Source: Dolichospermum planctonicum
GTDB taxonomy: Bacteria > Cyanobacteriota > Cyanobacteriia > Cyanobacteriales > Nostocaceae
Length of the DNA: 64,000 nt
Reading direction: 5' to 3'
Assembly (NCBI RefSeq): GCF_005402965.1
Contig: NZ_BJCF01000018.1
Coordinates: forward strand, 1 to 64,000
A program made the position numbers and the translations under genes. The stretch's first letter is position 1, and each line of letters begins with the position of its first letter. This document shows positions 1-9,309 of this stretch, in pieces. The notes under the pieces are model-generated. The model made no database searches, was not told the origin of the DNA, and was given only the letters and a program-made list of their open reading frames with translations.

Positions 1-97
1 CACCACCCCCCTTTTAATGATATGTATTCTCATTAAGCTTATTTCTCTTTAATTGATCGTTAGTTATTATGTACTACTATCTCTGCTTTTTTGATCT

Positions 98-2530
98 GTG
101 ACAGTTCAGGGTGCGGAATGTGGGTTAGAACAACAGGAATCTGGACTACAAACACAAATTAATCAATTGCGAGATAAGGTCAAAAATAGCTATCAAGAAA
201 TTGAACGGCTCAGAAGTGAATTAAGCAAAACAGAAGAGAAGGTTATTTTAGTAGAGACTCAAAATCAACAGGGAGATAATTTACTTACAGAAATAAGAGA
301 ATTACGTCAGCGAGAGGAAGAAACTCAAATAAAAATTGAACGCTTAAGAACTGAACTAAGAGAAAAAGAGTTAATTGAAAAATTAGTAGAAAGCCAAAAA
401 AAACAACATTTGAATGCAATTAGATTAAATATTGCTTTGAAAATTGCTTTAACAGCTTCTATTATTGCTATTTTTAGCTTGGCTAGTTCTGTAATTACCT
501 CCATGAATAGTGAAATACAAACCTTAAGTGCATCTAGTGAAACTTTATTTGCTGCTCACAAAGGTATTAATTCTCTCAAAGAAAGTTTAAAAGCAGGTCA
601 AAAATTACATAAAACTTTATGGGTAGATGCTTCTACTAGGGAAAAAGCACTAACCGCAATGTACCAAGCAATTTATGGAGTCAAAGAACGTAACCGCTTA
701 GAAGGTCATATATCGGCGGTGAAAATGGTAACATTTAGCAATGATAAATCCTTAATAGCTTCCGCAGGTGCGGATACAACAATTAATCTTTGGAGTCCTT
801 GCGGTCTGTTATTAAAAACTTTATCGGGTCATGAATCTGTAGTCAATAGTGTTAATTTCAGTCCTGATAGTCAAATGCTAGTTTCTGCTGGTCAAGACAA
901 CACAATTAAACTGTGGAATCGTAACGGTGAGTTACTGAAAACTTTACTAGGTCATAGTTCTGTAGTCAATAGTGCTAGTTTCAGTCCTGATGGTCAAATT
1001 ATCGCCTCTGCAAGTACAGATAAAACAATAAAATTGTGGAGTCGAGATGGTAAACTAATCACAACTTTACTAGGTCATAAAGATGCTGTTTTAGCTGTAG
1101 CTTGGTCTAGTGATGGTAAAATTTTGGCTTCTAGCAGTAGCGATAAAACAATAAAATTGTGGAATCGAGATGGTAAACTAATTAAAACTTTACCAGCCCA
1201 CGAAGATGCTGTTGTCGCCATAGCTTGGTCTGGTGATGGTAAAATTCTGGCTTCTGGGAGTTTAGATAAAAAAATCAAATTATGGAGTCGAGAGGGTAAA
1301 TTACTAAAAACTCTAGCTGGACACAGCGGTGGTGTTATCGCTGTCAATTTTAGCCCTGATGGTCATACTCTAGCATCGGCTAGTATGGACGAAACAATTA
1401 AACTTTGGCATCTGAATGGTAATTTATTAGGAACACTGCGAGGACATAATAATTGGGTAAATAGCGTCAATTTCAGTCCTGACGGCCGAAGTTTAGCCTC
1501 TGGTGGTAAGGATAAAACTATTATTTTATGGCGTTGGGATAGTTTAATTTTGCGTAATCCCCAGGAAAATAACGATTGGGTAACAAGTATTAGTTTTAGT
1601 CCTGATAGTAGCATTGTTGCAGGAGCTAGTCGGGACAAAACTATAAAATTGTGGAATCGAGATGGTAAATTACTCAAAACCTTGGTTGGTCATCATGATC
1701 AAATTTGGGGTGTGGCCTGGTCTAGTGACGGTAAAATTCTCGCTTCTGGGAGTAAGGACAAAACAATAAAATTGTGGAATCGAGATGGTAAACTAATCAC
1801 AACTTTACTAGGTCATAAAGATACTGTTTTAGCCGTAGCTTGGTCTAGTGATGGTAAAATTCTCGCTTCTGGGAGTAAGGACAAAACTATAAAATTATGG
1901 AATCGGGATGGTAAATTATTAAAAACTTTGGTTGGTCATACTCATGCTATTAACTGGGTTAGTTTTAGTCCGAATGGTAAATTATTAGCTTCTGCTAGTG
2001 ATGACAAATTGGTTAAACTCTGGACAAGTGAGGGCGAAATCATCAAAAATTTAACAGGCCATACTCGCGGGGTCAATGGTGTAGCATGGTCACCCAATGG
2101 TGATGTTTTAGCTTCGGTTAGTCTTGATGGTATGGTTAATATTTGGGGTGAAAATGGTAAATTAATAAAAACACTAAGGGGATCTGGTGATGGTTTTATT
2201 GGTGTTAGTTTTAGTCCAGATGGTAAAACTTTAGCAGTAAACAGTGATCGTCAGGTTAAGTTGTGGAATAGACAAGGTGTTTTACTGATGTCTTTAAAAG
2301 GTGGTGATGAGGAGTTAACCGGTGTCAGTTTTAGTCCAGATGGTAAAATGTTAGCTGCTGGTAGTAGTGAAGGTAGGATAATTCTCAGGAAATTGTCAGA
2401 TATTACATTAGAAAGTTTATTGAGAAGTAATTGCGATATAATAAGTGATTATTTACTATATAATCCGAATATGACTAGACGTGATGCTGATGGCGATCAA
2501 AGTTATCATAATTGGTGTGAGAATAATTAG
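98..2530 (+). CDS. Membrane-anchored WD40-repeat protein
   Basis: The 810-residue product has three parts. Residues 10-105 form a charged coiled coil, about 110-134 a single hydrophobic membrane segment, and about 205-760 fourteen WD40 blades, most ending in a KLW-type signature. Fourteen blades suit two seven-bladed propellers, so a protein-interaction scaffold anchored in the membrane is likely; the partner is unknown. Many cyanobacterial WD40 proteins carry an N-terminal effector domain (STAND NTPase, kinase or protease), and none is present here. The start is GTG, only one codon after an in-frame stop at 92-94, so the N terminus may be a truncated remnant of a longer ancestor. Some blades are nearly identical at DNA level (1024-1123 against 1762-1861). 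Confidence 0.85.
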   Translation: MTVQGAECGLEQQESGLQTQINQLRDKVKNSYQEIERLRSELSKTEEKVILVETQNQQGDNLLTEIRELRQREEETQIKIERLRTELREKELIEKLVESQKKQHLNAIRLNIALKIALTASIIAIFSLASSVITSMNSEIQTLSASSETLFAAHKGINSLKESLKAGQKLHKTLWVDASTREKALTAMYQAIYGVKERNRLEGHISAVKMVTFSNDKSLIASAGADTTINLWSPCGLLLKTLSGHESVVNSVNFSPDSQMLVSAGQDNTIKLWNRNGELLKTLLGHSSVVNSASFSPDGQIIASASTDKTIKLWSRDGKLITTLLGHKDAVLAVAWSSDGKILASSSSDKTIKLWNRDGKLIKTLPAHEDAVVAIAWSGDGKILASGSLDKKIKLWSREGKLLKTLAGHSGGVIAVNFSPDGHTLASASMDETIKLWHLNGNLLGTLRGHNNWVNSVNFSPDGRSLASGGKDKTIILWRWDSLILRNPQENNDWVTSISFSPDSSIVAGASRDKTIKLWNRDGKLLKTLVGHHDQIWGVAWSSDGKILASGSKDKTIKLWNRDGKLITTLLGHKDTVLAVAWSSDGKILASGSKDKTIKLWNRDGKLLKTLVGHTHAINWVSFSPNGKLLASASDDKLVKLWTSEGEIIKNLTGHTRGVNGVAWSPNGDVLASVSLDGMVNIWGENGKLIKTLRGSGDGFIGVSFSPDGKTLAVNSDRQVKLWNRQGVLLMSLKGGDEELTGVSFSPDGKMLAAGSSEGRIILRKLSDITLESLLRSNCDIISDYLLYNPNMTRRDADGDQSYHNWCENN

Positions 2531-2579
2531 GTGAAAGCAATAATAATTATTAACAATATTAACAACTCAAAACTGAGAA

Positions 2580-2819
2580 ATGACTATGGAAATTACTTTT
2601 TTACCAGATGATGTTACTGTTAATGCTCAAGTGGGAGAACCTTTATTAGATGTAGCAGAACGGGCTGGGGTATCAATTCCCACCGGCTGTCGGATGGGTA
2701 CTTGTCACGCTTGTACGGTAGAATTGGATGATGGGGAAATTGTCCGGGCTTGTATTACCGCAGTTCCACCCAGAAAGGAGAAGTTAGTCATACATCTTTT
2801 TAGTGATCCAAGTTGGTAA
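2580..2819 (+). CDS. 2Fe-2S ferredoxin, plant type
   Basis: This 79-residue protein is a small plant-type [2Fe-2S] ferredoxin, expected to shuttle electrons in the cytoplasm. The cluster ligands are visible as Cys37, Cys42 and Cys45 (C-x4-C-x2-C, in GCRMGTCHAC) and Cys58. It is shorter than photosynthetic PetF (about 97-99 residues) and its C-terminal part differs, so it is probably a specialised ferredoxin and not the main photosystem I acceptor. ATG codons at 2580 and 2586 are both possible starts. It follows the WD40 gene by 49 bases on the same strand. The redox partner cannot be inferred from the neighbours. Confidence 0.88.
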   Translation: MTMEITFLPDDVTVNAQVGEPLLDVAERAGVSIPTGCRMGTCHACTVELDDGEIVRACITAVPPRKEKLVIHLFSDPSW

Positions 2820-2847
2820 TTATTAGACATTTAGTAAAAATTAAAAT

Positions 2848-2940
2848 TACAGCGTATTACCATCAGGGTGAGGTACACTTTTGGCGGGCATCTTGCCCGC
2901 ACCACAAGATTTTGATCATTAATATCTGTACTTCATCAGA
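2848..2940 (-). repeat. Hairpin repeat family, copy 1 (inverted)
   Basis: This is one of three copies of a roughly 88-bp repeat. Its centre is the palindrome GCGGGCATCTTGCCCGC at 2884-2900. Relative to the copies at 8698-8782 and 34387-34475 it lies inverted: its reverse complement runs from a GTACAGATATTAAT segment, through GTGGTGCGGGCA, to GTGTACCTCA and ends in ACGCTGTA. The rest of the 339-base gap 2820-3158 holds no gene that I can see. Confidence 0.75.
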
Positions 2941-3158
2941 TTGGAAACTGCTGTAAATATGCGTTACTAGAAACCGTTGTGGGGACAATTCATGAATTGT
3001 CCCTAGAACCTTGACCAGAGGTGTCTAATTATGCAATTATGATTTTATAGTTTCTGTCAACTACCTTTAGATAGTTGGATAAATAGAAATTGGTGTTTAA
3101 TTATGATAATGTCATTAAAACGGACAGAAATTGATGTTTAAGCTCTATTATAGAATAT

Positions 3159-3968
3159 ATGCGGCGATCTACCCCTGACAATTACCAAAATTACCAAAAT
3201 TACCAAAATTACCAAAATTACCAAGATTTTATCCGACAACTGATCACTTTATTAGCTATTGTTGGTTCTTTTTTAGTGAATGTAGCATTAAATATTTTTC
3301 CGCCCTATGGACTTCCTTTATATGCGGTTTATGAAAAATTTTACCAAGGTGTGCTGATTATCCCTGCTAACTATGCTTTTGGGGTATGGGGACTGATTTA
3401 TTTAGGATTATTCACTTTAGCAATTTATCAATTTCTCCCCTATAAAAGAACGGATGAAGACTTACGTAAAATAGGGTATTTATTAGTTATTGCTTGTGTT
3501 TTTCAAAATATTTGGTTGTATTTATTTCTATCTAGATTCTTTACTCTTTCTCTGGTGGCCATGTTCGGTACTTTAGTACCACTAATGGTTATTTATCATC
3601 TTTTGCGTATTGGCAGAAAGCGGATATCTGGGAGAAAAAAGTTATGTTTACATATTCCCGTGAGTATTTATTTGAGTTGGACTAGTGTTGCCACTATGGT
3701 GAATGTGGCTTGTGTACTGTATTTTTATGGTTGGAATGGTTGGGGACTTAATCATCAAGTATGGGCTGTGATCATGCTTGTGGTAGCTGCAACGATTGCG
3801 ACTTTAATCATGATTACGTGCGATGATATTATTTATGTTTATGTGACATTTTGGACATTAATAGCGATCGCTATTAGACATAGTAACATTGATTTAGTGC
3901 GGAATTTAGGGATATTTTTGCCGATTATTTGCCTGATGATGGCACTAATTAAACGTTCCCGTGATTAA
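3159..3968 (+). CDS. TspO/MBR-related membrane protein
   Basis: The 269-residue product has about seven hydrophobic segments and short loops. The stretches ANYAFGVWGLIY and SIYLSWTSVATMVNVA resemble the conserved parts of cyanobacterial tryptophan-rich sensory proteins (TspO/MBR relatives), which bind tetrapyrroles. I infer an inner-membrane protein of that superfamily, longer than classical five-helix TspO (about 160 residues). The N terminus holds an in-frame series of NYQ triplets encoded by a perfect 9-base tandem repeat at about 3180-3224, which could change the length of the cytoplasmic tail by slippage. The gene is convergent with lnt, and the two ends overlap by 4 bases. The specific ligand is unknown. 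Confidence 0.7.
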   Translation: MRRSTPDNYQNYQNYQNYQNYQDFIRQLITLLAIVGSFLVNVALNIFPPYGLPLYAVYEKFYQGVLIIPANYAFGVWGLIYLGLFTLAIYQFLPYKRTDEDLRKIGYLLVIACVFQNIWLYLFLSRFFTLSLVAMFGTLVPLMVIYHLLRIGRKRISGRKKLCLHIPVSIYLSWTSVATMVNVACVLYFYGWNGWGLNHQVWAVIMLVVAATIATLIMITCDDIIYVYVTFWTLIAIAIRHSNIDLVRNLGIFLPIICLMMALIKRSRD

Positions 3969-5593
3969 AAATGTAAAAATGATCTCACACAGTTTTTGCT
4001 CACCAAAGGCCAGACTAAGGCAGTTATAACCAAGATAAAAGGAGTTAACCAATCACCCCAGCGTACATATAAAGTCTGAGTTTGACGGGGATAAATAGTT
4101 TCTGCGTGGGTTTCGTAGGTATTATATCCTGATTTCCATAAAGTTTGACCATGAGGATTAATAAATGCGGAATAGCCGGTATTTGTTGCCCTTACAGCCC
4201 ATCTATCAGTTTCAATTGCCCGCATGATATCCTGGGCATGATGTTGATTTGCCATTGCTGGCGTATAATGAGCATCATTAGCAGAACTGAGGATAAATTT
4301 CCCACCCATAGCAGCTTGATAACGGAAATTTTCCGCAAAAGCTGATTCATAACAAATACCAATAATCACCCTACCAAAAGGAGTATCAAAAATTTGATTA
4401 ACTTGACCCGGAACTTGATGTGCTTCTAGTGGTGATAAACGTTGAATAATTCCTCCTAAAACATTTTCAAAAGGAATATATTCTCCTAAAGGAACAAGTT
4501 TAGATTTATCGTAACGGCTGGTAACTTTCCCATTTCCCAAAACAGTAAATAAACTATTTGTATAACTACTGTCTTGTTCACCAAAAGCACCTATCCAAGC
4601 TATCACACCCCGTTCTCGAATAGCAGCTAACAAAGGAGTTTGGGGTAAATTACGGGCAAAAATAGGTATAGAAGCTTCTGGAGTAAGAACAGCTTGGACA
4701 CCTTGATTAGTTAAATTTAAATATCCTTGAGTGTAAGCTGTCATAGCCTGACGCAAACCTTGAGGAAGAACCTTAATTTTATTAGGAATGTTACCTTGAA
4801 TAATGCCAATTTTTAAAGCTGTATTTGGGGTAAAATTCAAGGGGTTGCTATAGAGGATAAAGCCAATCAAATGGGAGGTAATTAAGAGAGTGGTGGCTAA
4901 GATTAAGTAGGAATTAACGAACCACAGAGGCACAGAGGACACAGAGGTTTTTGGATGAAGTGTTCTTTCTTCTTTCGCGCTTTTGCGCCTTTGCGTCAGA
5001 TATTCAGCAATAAAGCCATTAAAAGCGACAATTACCGCAGTGACAGTATTGGGTCCTGAAAGTTGTCCTAAATGGAGAATTACGAGATTGTATGGTGATT
5101 GAGTGTACGCTAAAGAACTCCACCATAAAGGTCCGGCACTCCAGAGGCTTTCTAAGCCACACCAAAGGCTTATACCAATGAGAACACGCAAATAAGGGTT
5201 TCCCCTGTCTAGACGCACCATTAAAGCCGCCCAAACAGAGACGAAAATTCCCCCGCAGAGGCTGATAAATGCCCAGCAAAAGAGGGTAATAATTAAGCTC
5301 AGTAGCCAAGGGACACCCAGCCAGTCCATGGGATGAATACCTGTAATCCATGATATGGCAACTCCGTGATAACCGATGCCCCAGATGAAGCCAAGAACAG
5401 GGGGAGATGGATAATTTTTATCTGTCTTTAGTGTAAATTTAACTACTAGCATCCACAAGGGGGTTAGGGATACCCAGGCTAAGAACCATGCACCAATAGG
5501 GGCGACGGTTGTTCCCATGAATATGCCACTGAGGAGAGACAAGGTATAATAGATGATGGTATCGTATATCTTTTGGTGTCTGAGTTTTAGCAT
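3965..5593 (-). CDS. lnt: Apolipoprotein N-acyltransferase
   Basis: Lnt transfers the third acyl chain to the N-terminal cysteine of lipoproteins in the cytoplasmic membrane. The 542-residue product has an N-terminal bundle of membrane helices (about 1-250) and a periplasmic nitrilase-fold domain. The catalytic triad expected from E. coli Lnt is visible: Glu306 in LTPEAS, Lys365 in SKLVPLGE and Cys414 in GICYESAF. A C-terminal membrane segment follows at about 515-535. Residues about 198-227 are encoded by a common intergenic repeat (4916-5000) that has been read through in frame, between the last membrane helix of the first half and the next one. The gene lies downstream of gyrA on the same strand. 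Confidence 0.92.
   Translation of the reverse strand: MLKLRHQKIYDTIIYYTLSLLSGIFMGTTVAPIGAWFLAWVSLTPLWMLVVKFTLKTDKNYPSPPVLGFIWGIGYHGVAISWITGIHPMDWLGVPWLLSLIITLFCWAFISLCGGIFVSVWAALMVRLDRGNPYLRVLIGISLWCGLESLWSAGPLWWSSLAYTQSPYNLVILHLGQLSGPNTVTAVIVAFNGFIAEYLTQRRKSAKEERTLHPKTSVSSVPLWFVNSYLILATTLLITSHLIGFILYSNPLNFTPNTALKIGIIQGNIPNKIKVLPQGLRQAMTAYTQGYLNLTNQGVQAVLTPEASIPIFARNLPQTPLLAAIRERGVIAWIGAFGEQDSSYTNSLFTVLGNGKVTSRYDKSKLVPLGEYIPFENVLGGIIQRLSPLEAHQVPGQVNQIFDTPFGRVIIGICYESAFAENFRYQAAMGGKFILSSANDAHYTPAMANQHHAQDIMRAIETDRWAVRATNTGYSAFINPHGQTLWKSGYNTYETHAETIYPRQTQTLYVRWGDWLTPFILVITALVWPLVSKNCVRSFLHF
4916..5002 (-). repeat. Intergenic-type repeat captured inside lnt
   Basis: On the coding strand this stretch reads ACGCAAAGGCGCAAAAGCGC, then a short link, then CTCTGTGTCCTCTGTGCC followed by TCTGTGGTTCGTTAA. 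The same kind of sequence occurs between genes at 5627-5652, 61370-61386 and 62371-62404 in this window. Inside lnt it stays in frame and adds roughly 30 residues. Confidence 0.7.
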
Positions 5594-5694
5594 TTTGTTT
5601 AATTTTGGACGTTACTGATTAAGAAGTCTCACGCAAATACGCAAAGGCGCAAAGGTAAGAGTTTTTAAGTCAGCAACGTCTAATTTTAAATGGT

Positions 5695-8319
5695 TTATTC
5701 TGCGTCCTCTAGTTCTCCATTATCACCAGTGTCGGGGGGAACAATCGCAACTCCAGTAATAGCATCATCTTCATCTAAACGTTGCACTTTAACTCCAGTG
5801 GCTGACCTTGACTGAATAGAAATTGCATTGACGGCTTGACGAATAATAATACCACGATTGGTGGCCATCATGATTTCGTCGTCGCTGTTGACAATTCTTA
5901 AAGTGGCTAGTTTGTCTTTGGTTTTCCGGGTCTTGAATTTGGTGGCCATTAAACCTTGACCAGCCCGGTTTTGCAGTCGGAATTGAGAAACAGGAACACG
6001 CTTACCATAACCGCCTACGGTAATGACTAGTACCCATGGTCCGGTACTATTGCTGTTACTGGTTTCTGCGGTTTCTTCGGTATTTTCAATTTCAGCAATT
6101 TCTAAGGTTTCTTCTATTTCTGCTGTTTCTTCTATTTCCACTTCTGTGCTAGTATCTAAGGTGTCGAGAATGGCCGCAGGTAGGATATCCATACCTATGA
6201 GTTCGTCTTTATCCTTGAGTTTCATGGATTTTACACCACGAGTGGCTCTTCCCAGGGGACGCAGTTGGTCATGAGTACAGCGGAAGTGAATGGCCATACC
6301 TTGACGTGAACCGATAATTATACTGTCTTCTACTCTGGCTCTTCTCACCCAGCGTAGTTGGTCACCTTCTTCTAAGGATATGGCAATTAGTCCGTTGGCG
6401 CGAATATGGCTAAATGCTTCTAAGACGGTTTTTTTGATGTTACCGCCTTTGGTGAGCATCACAAGATATTCTTCGCTACTAAATTCGTCTACTGGGACAA
6501 TAGAAGTAATTTTCTCTTCCTTGGGAATGGGTAACATTTGGACTATGGGTGTCCCCCGACTGGTGCGCGAACCTACGGGTATTTGATAGGCTTTGAGTGA
6601 GTAGACAACTCCGCGATCGCTAAAGAATAAAATGCTATCATGATCACAGCAAGTTAAGAAATGCTCAATGGTATCATCATCTTTAACTTTAGCACCAGCT
6701 TTACCCCTAGTAGCGCGGTTTTGAGATTCAAAGGTGTTGACGGGCATCCGTTTGATGTAACCTTGTTCTGTAACCAGAATCACTGCTTTTTCGTTAGCAA
6801 TTAAGTCAATGTCATCTATATCTCCTTCTCCATGGGTGATAACCGTGCGGCGGGGTGTAGCAAAGCTGGCTTTAATTTGGCCGATTTCCGTTTCGATGAT
6901 TTCTAAAACCCGTTCCCGTCTGGCTAAAATATCCTGTAAGTCGGTGATTTTAACTTGTAATTCTTCGTGTTCCAGGCGAATTTTATCCGCTTCTAAAGCC
7001 GTTAACCGTCGCAACTGCATTTGTAAAATTGCGTCTGCTTGCACTTCGGAAAGTCCGTAATTGGTAATTAACTCTCCTTTGGCTGTGGGTGCGTCCGGTG
7101 CATGACGAATTAAAACAATAATTGCATCTAATTGTGACAGAGCAATTAGTAATCCTTGCAATAGGTGATCTCTTTCTTCTGCTTTCCGTAATTCGTAGCG
7201 GGTACGGCGTTCTATGGAGAAAATGCGGAAGTCCAGGAAAACGCTGAGGAATCGTTTGAGGCTAAGGGTTTGAGGTTCGCTATTGACTAATGCCAACATA
7301 TTCGCCCCAAAGTTAGCCTGTAGGGGAGTTTGCTTATAAAGGTTGTTTAAAACGACACGGGGATAGGCATCACGTTTTAATTCGATGACGATTCTCATAC
7401 CGTCTCGATCGCTTTCATCGCGGATATCTGCAATACCTTCGATTTTCTTATCATTCACCAATTCGGCAATTTTTTCGATTAATGCGGCTTTATTGGTTTG
7501 ATAAGGTAATTCGGTAATGATAATTGCTTCTCGTTCGGGACGGTTGCGTTGGGCAATGGTTTCAATATTGGCTACACCCCGCATGGTAATTGAACCGCGA
7601 CCTGTGGTGTAAGCTTCTTTAATACCACTGACTCCCAATATCTGCGCTCCGGTGGGAAAGTCTGGACCGTGAATATACTGCATTAATTGTATGTCAGTAA
7701 TTTCAGGATTGTGAATTAATGCTACTAATCCATCAATTAATTCTCCTAAATTATGCGGAGGAATATTTGTCGCCATTCCCACTGCAATTCCCGAAGAACC
7801 ATTTAACAGGAGTTGGGGAATGCGGGAGGGTAAAACCGTTGGTTCTTGTTGAGAACCGTCGAAGTTATCAGCAAAGTCTACTGTTTCTGCTTCAATATCT
7901 TGGAGAAGAGCGACACTTGTTAATGCGTGCAATCGGCATTCTGTGTACCGCATAGCCGCCGGTGGATCATTATCTACCGAACCAAAGTTACCATGACCAT
8001 TGATGAGGGGCGATCGCATAGAAAAATCCTGTGCCATCCGTACTAAAGCATCATAAACCGCAGTATCACCGTGGGGGTGATATTTACCCAATACTTCCCC
8101 TACGACACGGGCGCATTTTCTAAAGGGGCGATCATGTAGCAAACCTAGTTCGTGCATAGCATAGAGGATGCGACGATGCACAGGTTTGAGACCATCCCTA
8201 GCATCTGGTAACGCCCGACCCACAATGACGCTCATAGCGTATTCTAGATAAGACCGCGACATTTCATTTCGCAAATCTGTCGGGATAATCCTCTCCTGTG
8301 AGGTTGTCATAGACTCCAA
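5695..8319 (-). CDS. gyrA: DNA gyrase subunit A
   Basis: GyrA is the DNA-cleaving subunit of gyrase. The 874-residue length fits cyanobacterial GyrA. The N-terminal breakage-reunion domain is intact: the catalytic tyrosine is Tyr125 (MRYTECRL) and the quinolone-determining stretch [10 protein letters not shown] (81-90) carries Thr at the position of E. coli Ser83. The C-terminal beta-pinwheel shows repeated blade motifs, with [10 protein letters not shown] in the place of the GyrA box. Between two blades, residues about 719-760 form a low-complexity stretch rich in Glu, Thr and Ile that is not part of the conserved fold. ATG codons at residues 1 and 4 are both plausible starts. A ParC-like paralogue is possible, but the C-terminal domain favours GyrA. 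gyrB is 41 kb away. Confidence 0.93.
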   Translation of the reverse strand: MESMTTSQERIIPTDLRNEMSRSYLEYAMSVIVGRALPDARDGLKPVHRRILYAMHELGLLHDRPFRKCARVVGEVLGKYHPHGDTAVYDALVRMAQDFSMRSPLINGHGNFGSVDNDPPAAMRYTECRLHALTSVALLQDIEAETVDFADNFDGSQQEPTVLPSRIPQLLLNGSSGIAVGMATNIPPHNLGELIDGLVALIHNPEITDIQLMQYIHGPDFPTGAQILGVSGIKEAYTTGRGSITMRGVANIETIAQRNRPEREAIIITELPYQTNKAALIEKIAELVNDKKIEGIADIRDESDRDGMRIVIELKRDAYPRVVLNNLYKQTPLQANFGANMLALVNSEPQTLSLKRFLSVFLDFRIFSIERRTRYELRKAEERDHLLQGLLIALSQLDAIIVLIRHAPDAPTAKGELITNYGLSEVQADAILQMQLRRLTALEADKIRLEHEELQVKITDLQDILARRERVLEIIETEIGQIKASFATPRRTVITHGEGDIDDIDLIANEKAVILVTEQGYIKRMPVNTFESQNRATRGKAGAKVKDDDTIEHFLTCCDHDSILFFSDRGVVYSLKAYQIPVGSRTSRGTPIVQMLPIPKEEKITSIVPVDEFSSEEYLVMLTKGGNIKKTVLEAFSHIRANGLIAISLEEGDQLRWVRRARVEDSIIIGSRQGMAIHFRCTHDQLRPLGRATRGVKSMKLKDKDELIGMDILPAAILDTLDTSTEVEIEETAEIEETLEIAEIENTEETAETSNSNSTGPWVLVITVGGYGKRVPVSQFRLQNRAGQGLMATKFKTRKTKDKLATLRIVNSDDEIMMATNRGIIIRQAVNAISIQSRSATGVKVQRLDEDDAITGVAIVPPDTGDNGELEDAE

Positions 8320-8697
8320 AACTCCAAAAAATGTAGATTTTAGCTTTCAACTTGACAAAATACAAAATTATGTCAAATAAACTTTGAATAGTTGTCATAT
8401 TTTGCTATAATTCTAACACATTGTCACCCAATTTGCACAAATACTATCCAATCGGCCAAAATAGTCAATCAGATCCAGAAAATGAAAGTTGATTTTGTGT
8501 TTATTAAGTAATATTAGATGATCTAAAATTCAAGAAAATAAAGCCATTAAATAAGCCAGAGAATTAAATAATAGAAATATATAAGAAATTGAGACAATTT
8601 TAATTTATAAATTTACGAGAATGAATAAGGAGAAAATAAAAGCCATATTTAGATTAAGTCAGTTAAAACAAACTATACAGCAGTTTCCAGTATTATT

Positions 8698-8782
8698 AAG
8701 TACAGATATTAATGATAAAACTCCTGTGGTGCGGGCATCTTGCCCGCATAAAGTATACCTCACTCAAGCTGAACTTGCTGTA
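8698..8782 (+). repeat. Hairpin repeat family, copy 2
   Basis: This is a direct-orientation copy of the roughly 88-bp repeat: AGTACAGATATTAATGAT, then GTGGTGCGGGCATCTTGCCC with the palindrome at 8731-8747, then AAGTATACCTCACTC and finally GCTGTA. It matches the copy at 34387-34475 and the reverse complement of 2848-2940. Confidence 0.78.
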
Positions 8783-8919
8783 AATGCCTATTTACTAATT
8801 ATTTGATAATAGTTCTTCCTCGTCATTTACATGATAACAAATTTTAAATCAATTGTCAACCCCTAAATCTTCTTTTTTCCCGCGACTTGGTTGAGAAAAT
8901 AAGACATTATGTGATTTAG

Positions 8920-8946
8920 GGTGCGTTACACAAAGCTGAACGCACC
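8920..8946 (-). terminator. Hairpin downstream of the HMA gene
   Basis: GGTGCGTT (8920-8927) pairs with AACGCACC (8939-8946) around an 11-base loop, 6 bases beyond the stop codon of the HMA-domain gene. The same GGTGCGTT/AACGCACC motif follows crtO at 30651-30676. I infer a terminator, possibly made from a widespread repeat. Confidence 0.5.
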
Positions 8947-8952
8947 ATTCCA

Positions 8953-9153
8953 TTAAGAAGGAGGATAACCAGCAGCAATTAAAGCTTCTTTGATAGCAGT
9001 TTCCGAAGCTTGAGTATCTACATTGACAAGTTTTGTTTGAGGGTTAGCTTCCACAATAGCATTAACATCAACAATCTTAACGGCATTAGTGATTTTATTA
9101 GCACAAACAGAACAAGACATTCCCGGAACAGTAAGTTGAATAGTCATAAACAA
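8953..9153 (-). CDS. HMA-domain copper chaperone-like protein
   Basis: This 66-residue protein is a single heavy-metal-associated domain of the Atx1/CopZ type. The metal-binding motif is GMSCSVC (Met12, Cys14, Cys17), followed by the alternating strand-helix pattern of the ferredoxin-like HMA fold. In cyanobacteria such proteins hand Cu(I) to P-type ATPases for plastocyanin and cytochrome oxidase; no such ATPase lies nearby. The C terminus AAGYPPS is typical of the family. ATG codons at residues 1 and 3 could both start it. Metal specificity (copper or another soft metal) is inferred from the family. Confidence 0.88.
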   Translation of the reverse strand: MFMTIQLTVPGMSCSVCANKITNAVKIVDVNAIVEANPQTKLVNVDTQASETAIKEALIAAGYPPS

Positions 9154-9309
9154 AAAAGAGGTGAAAACTAAATTACAAATAAGACAATGTTTGCAAAAAC
9201 AAAAATATTATATCCTAAATCCTCCAGATTAATTAGTTAACATAGAACATATTTTAGAAGAAACTCAAGAAAATTGTGGTTTGGGTTAAATGAAAACCCA
9301 ACCAAAGTT

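Larger units (their letters stand above)
8320..8952. other. Gene-poor gap between gyrA and the HMA gene
   Basis: This 633-base AT-rich gap contains the presumed gyrA promoter region on its left, repeat copy 2 at 8698-8782, and the hairpin at 8920-8946. A 61-codon reading frame at 8621-8806 exists, but its second half is the repeat itself, so I do not call it a gene. Confidence 0.6.

Noticed and set aside
8621-8806. 61-codon plus-strand frame
   Set aside because: The second half is encoded by repeat copy 2 (8698-8782), and the start has no good ribosome-binding site.
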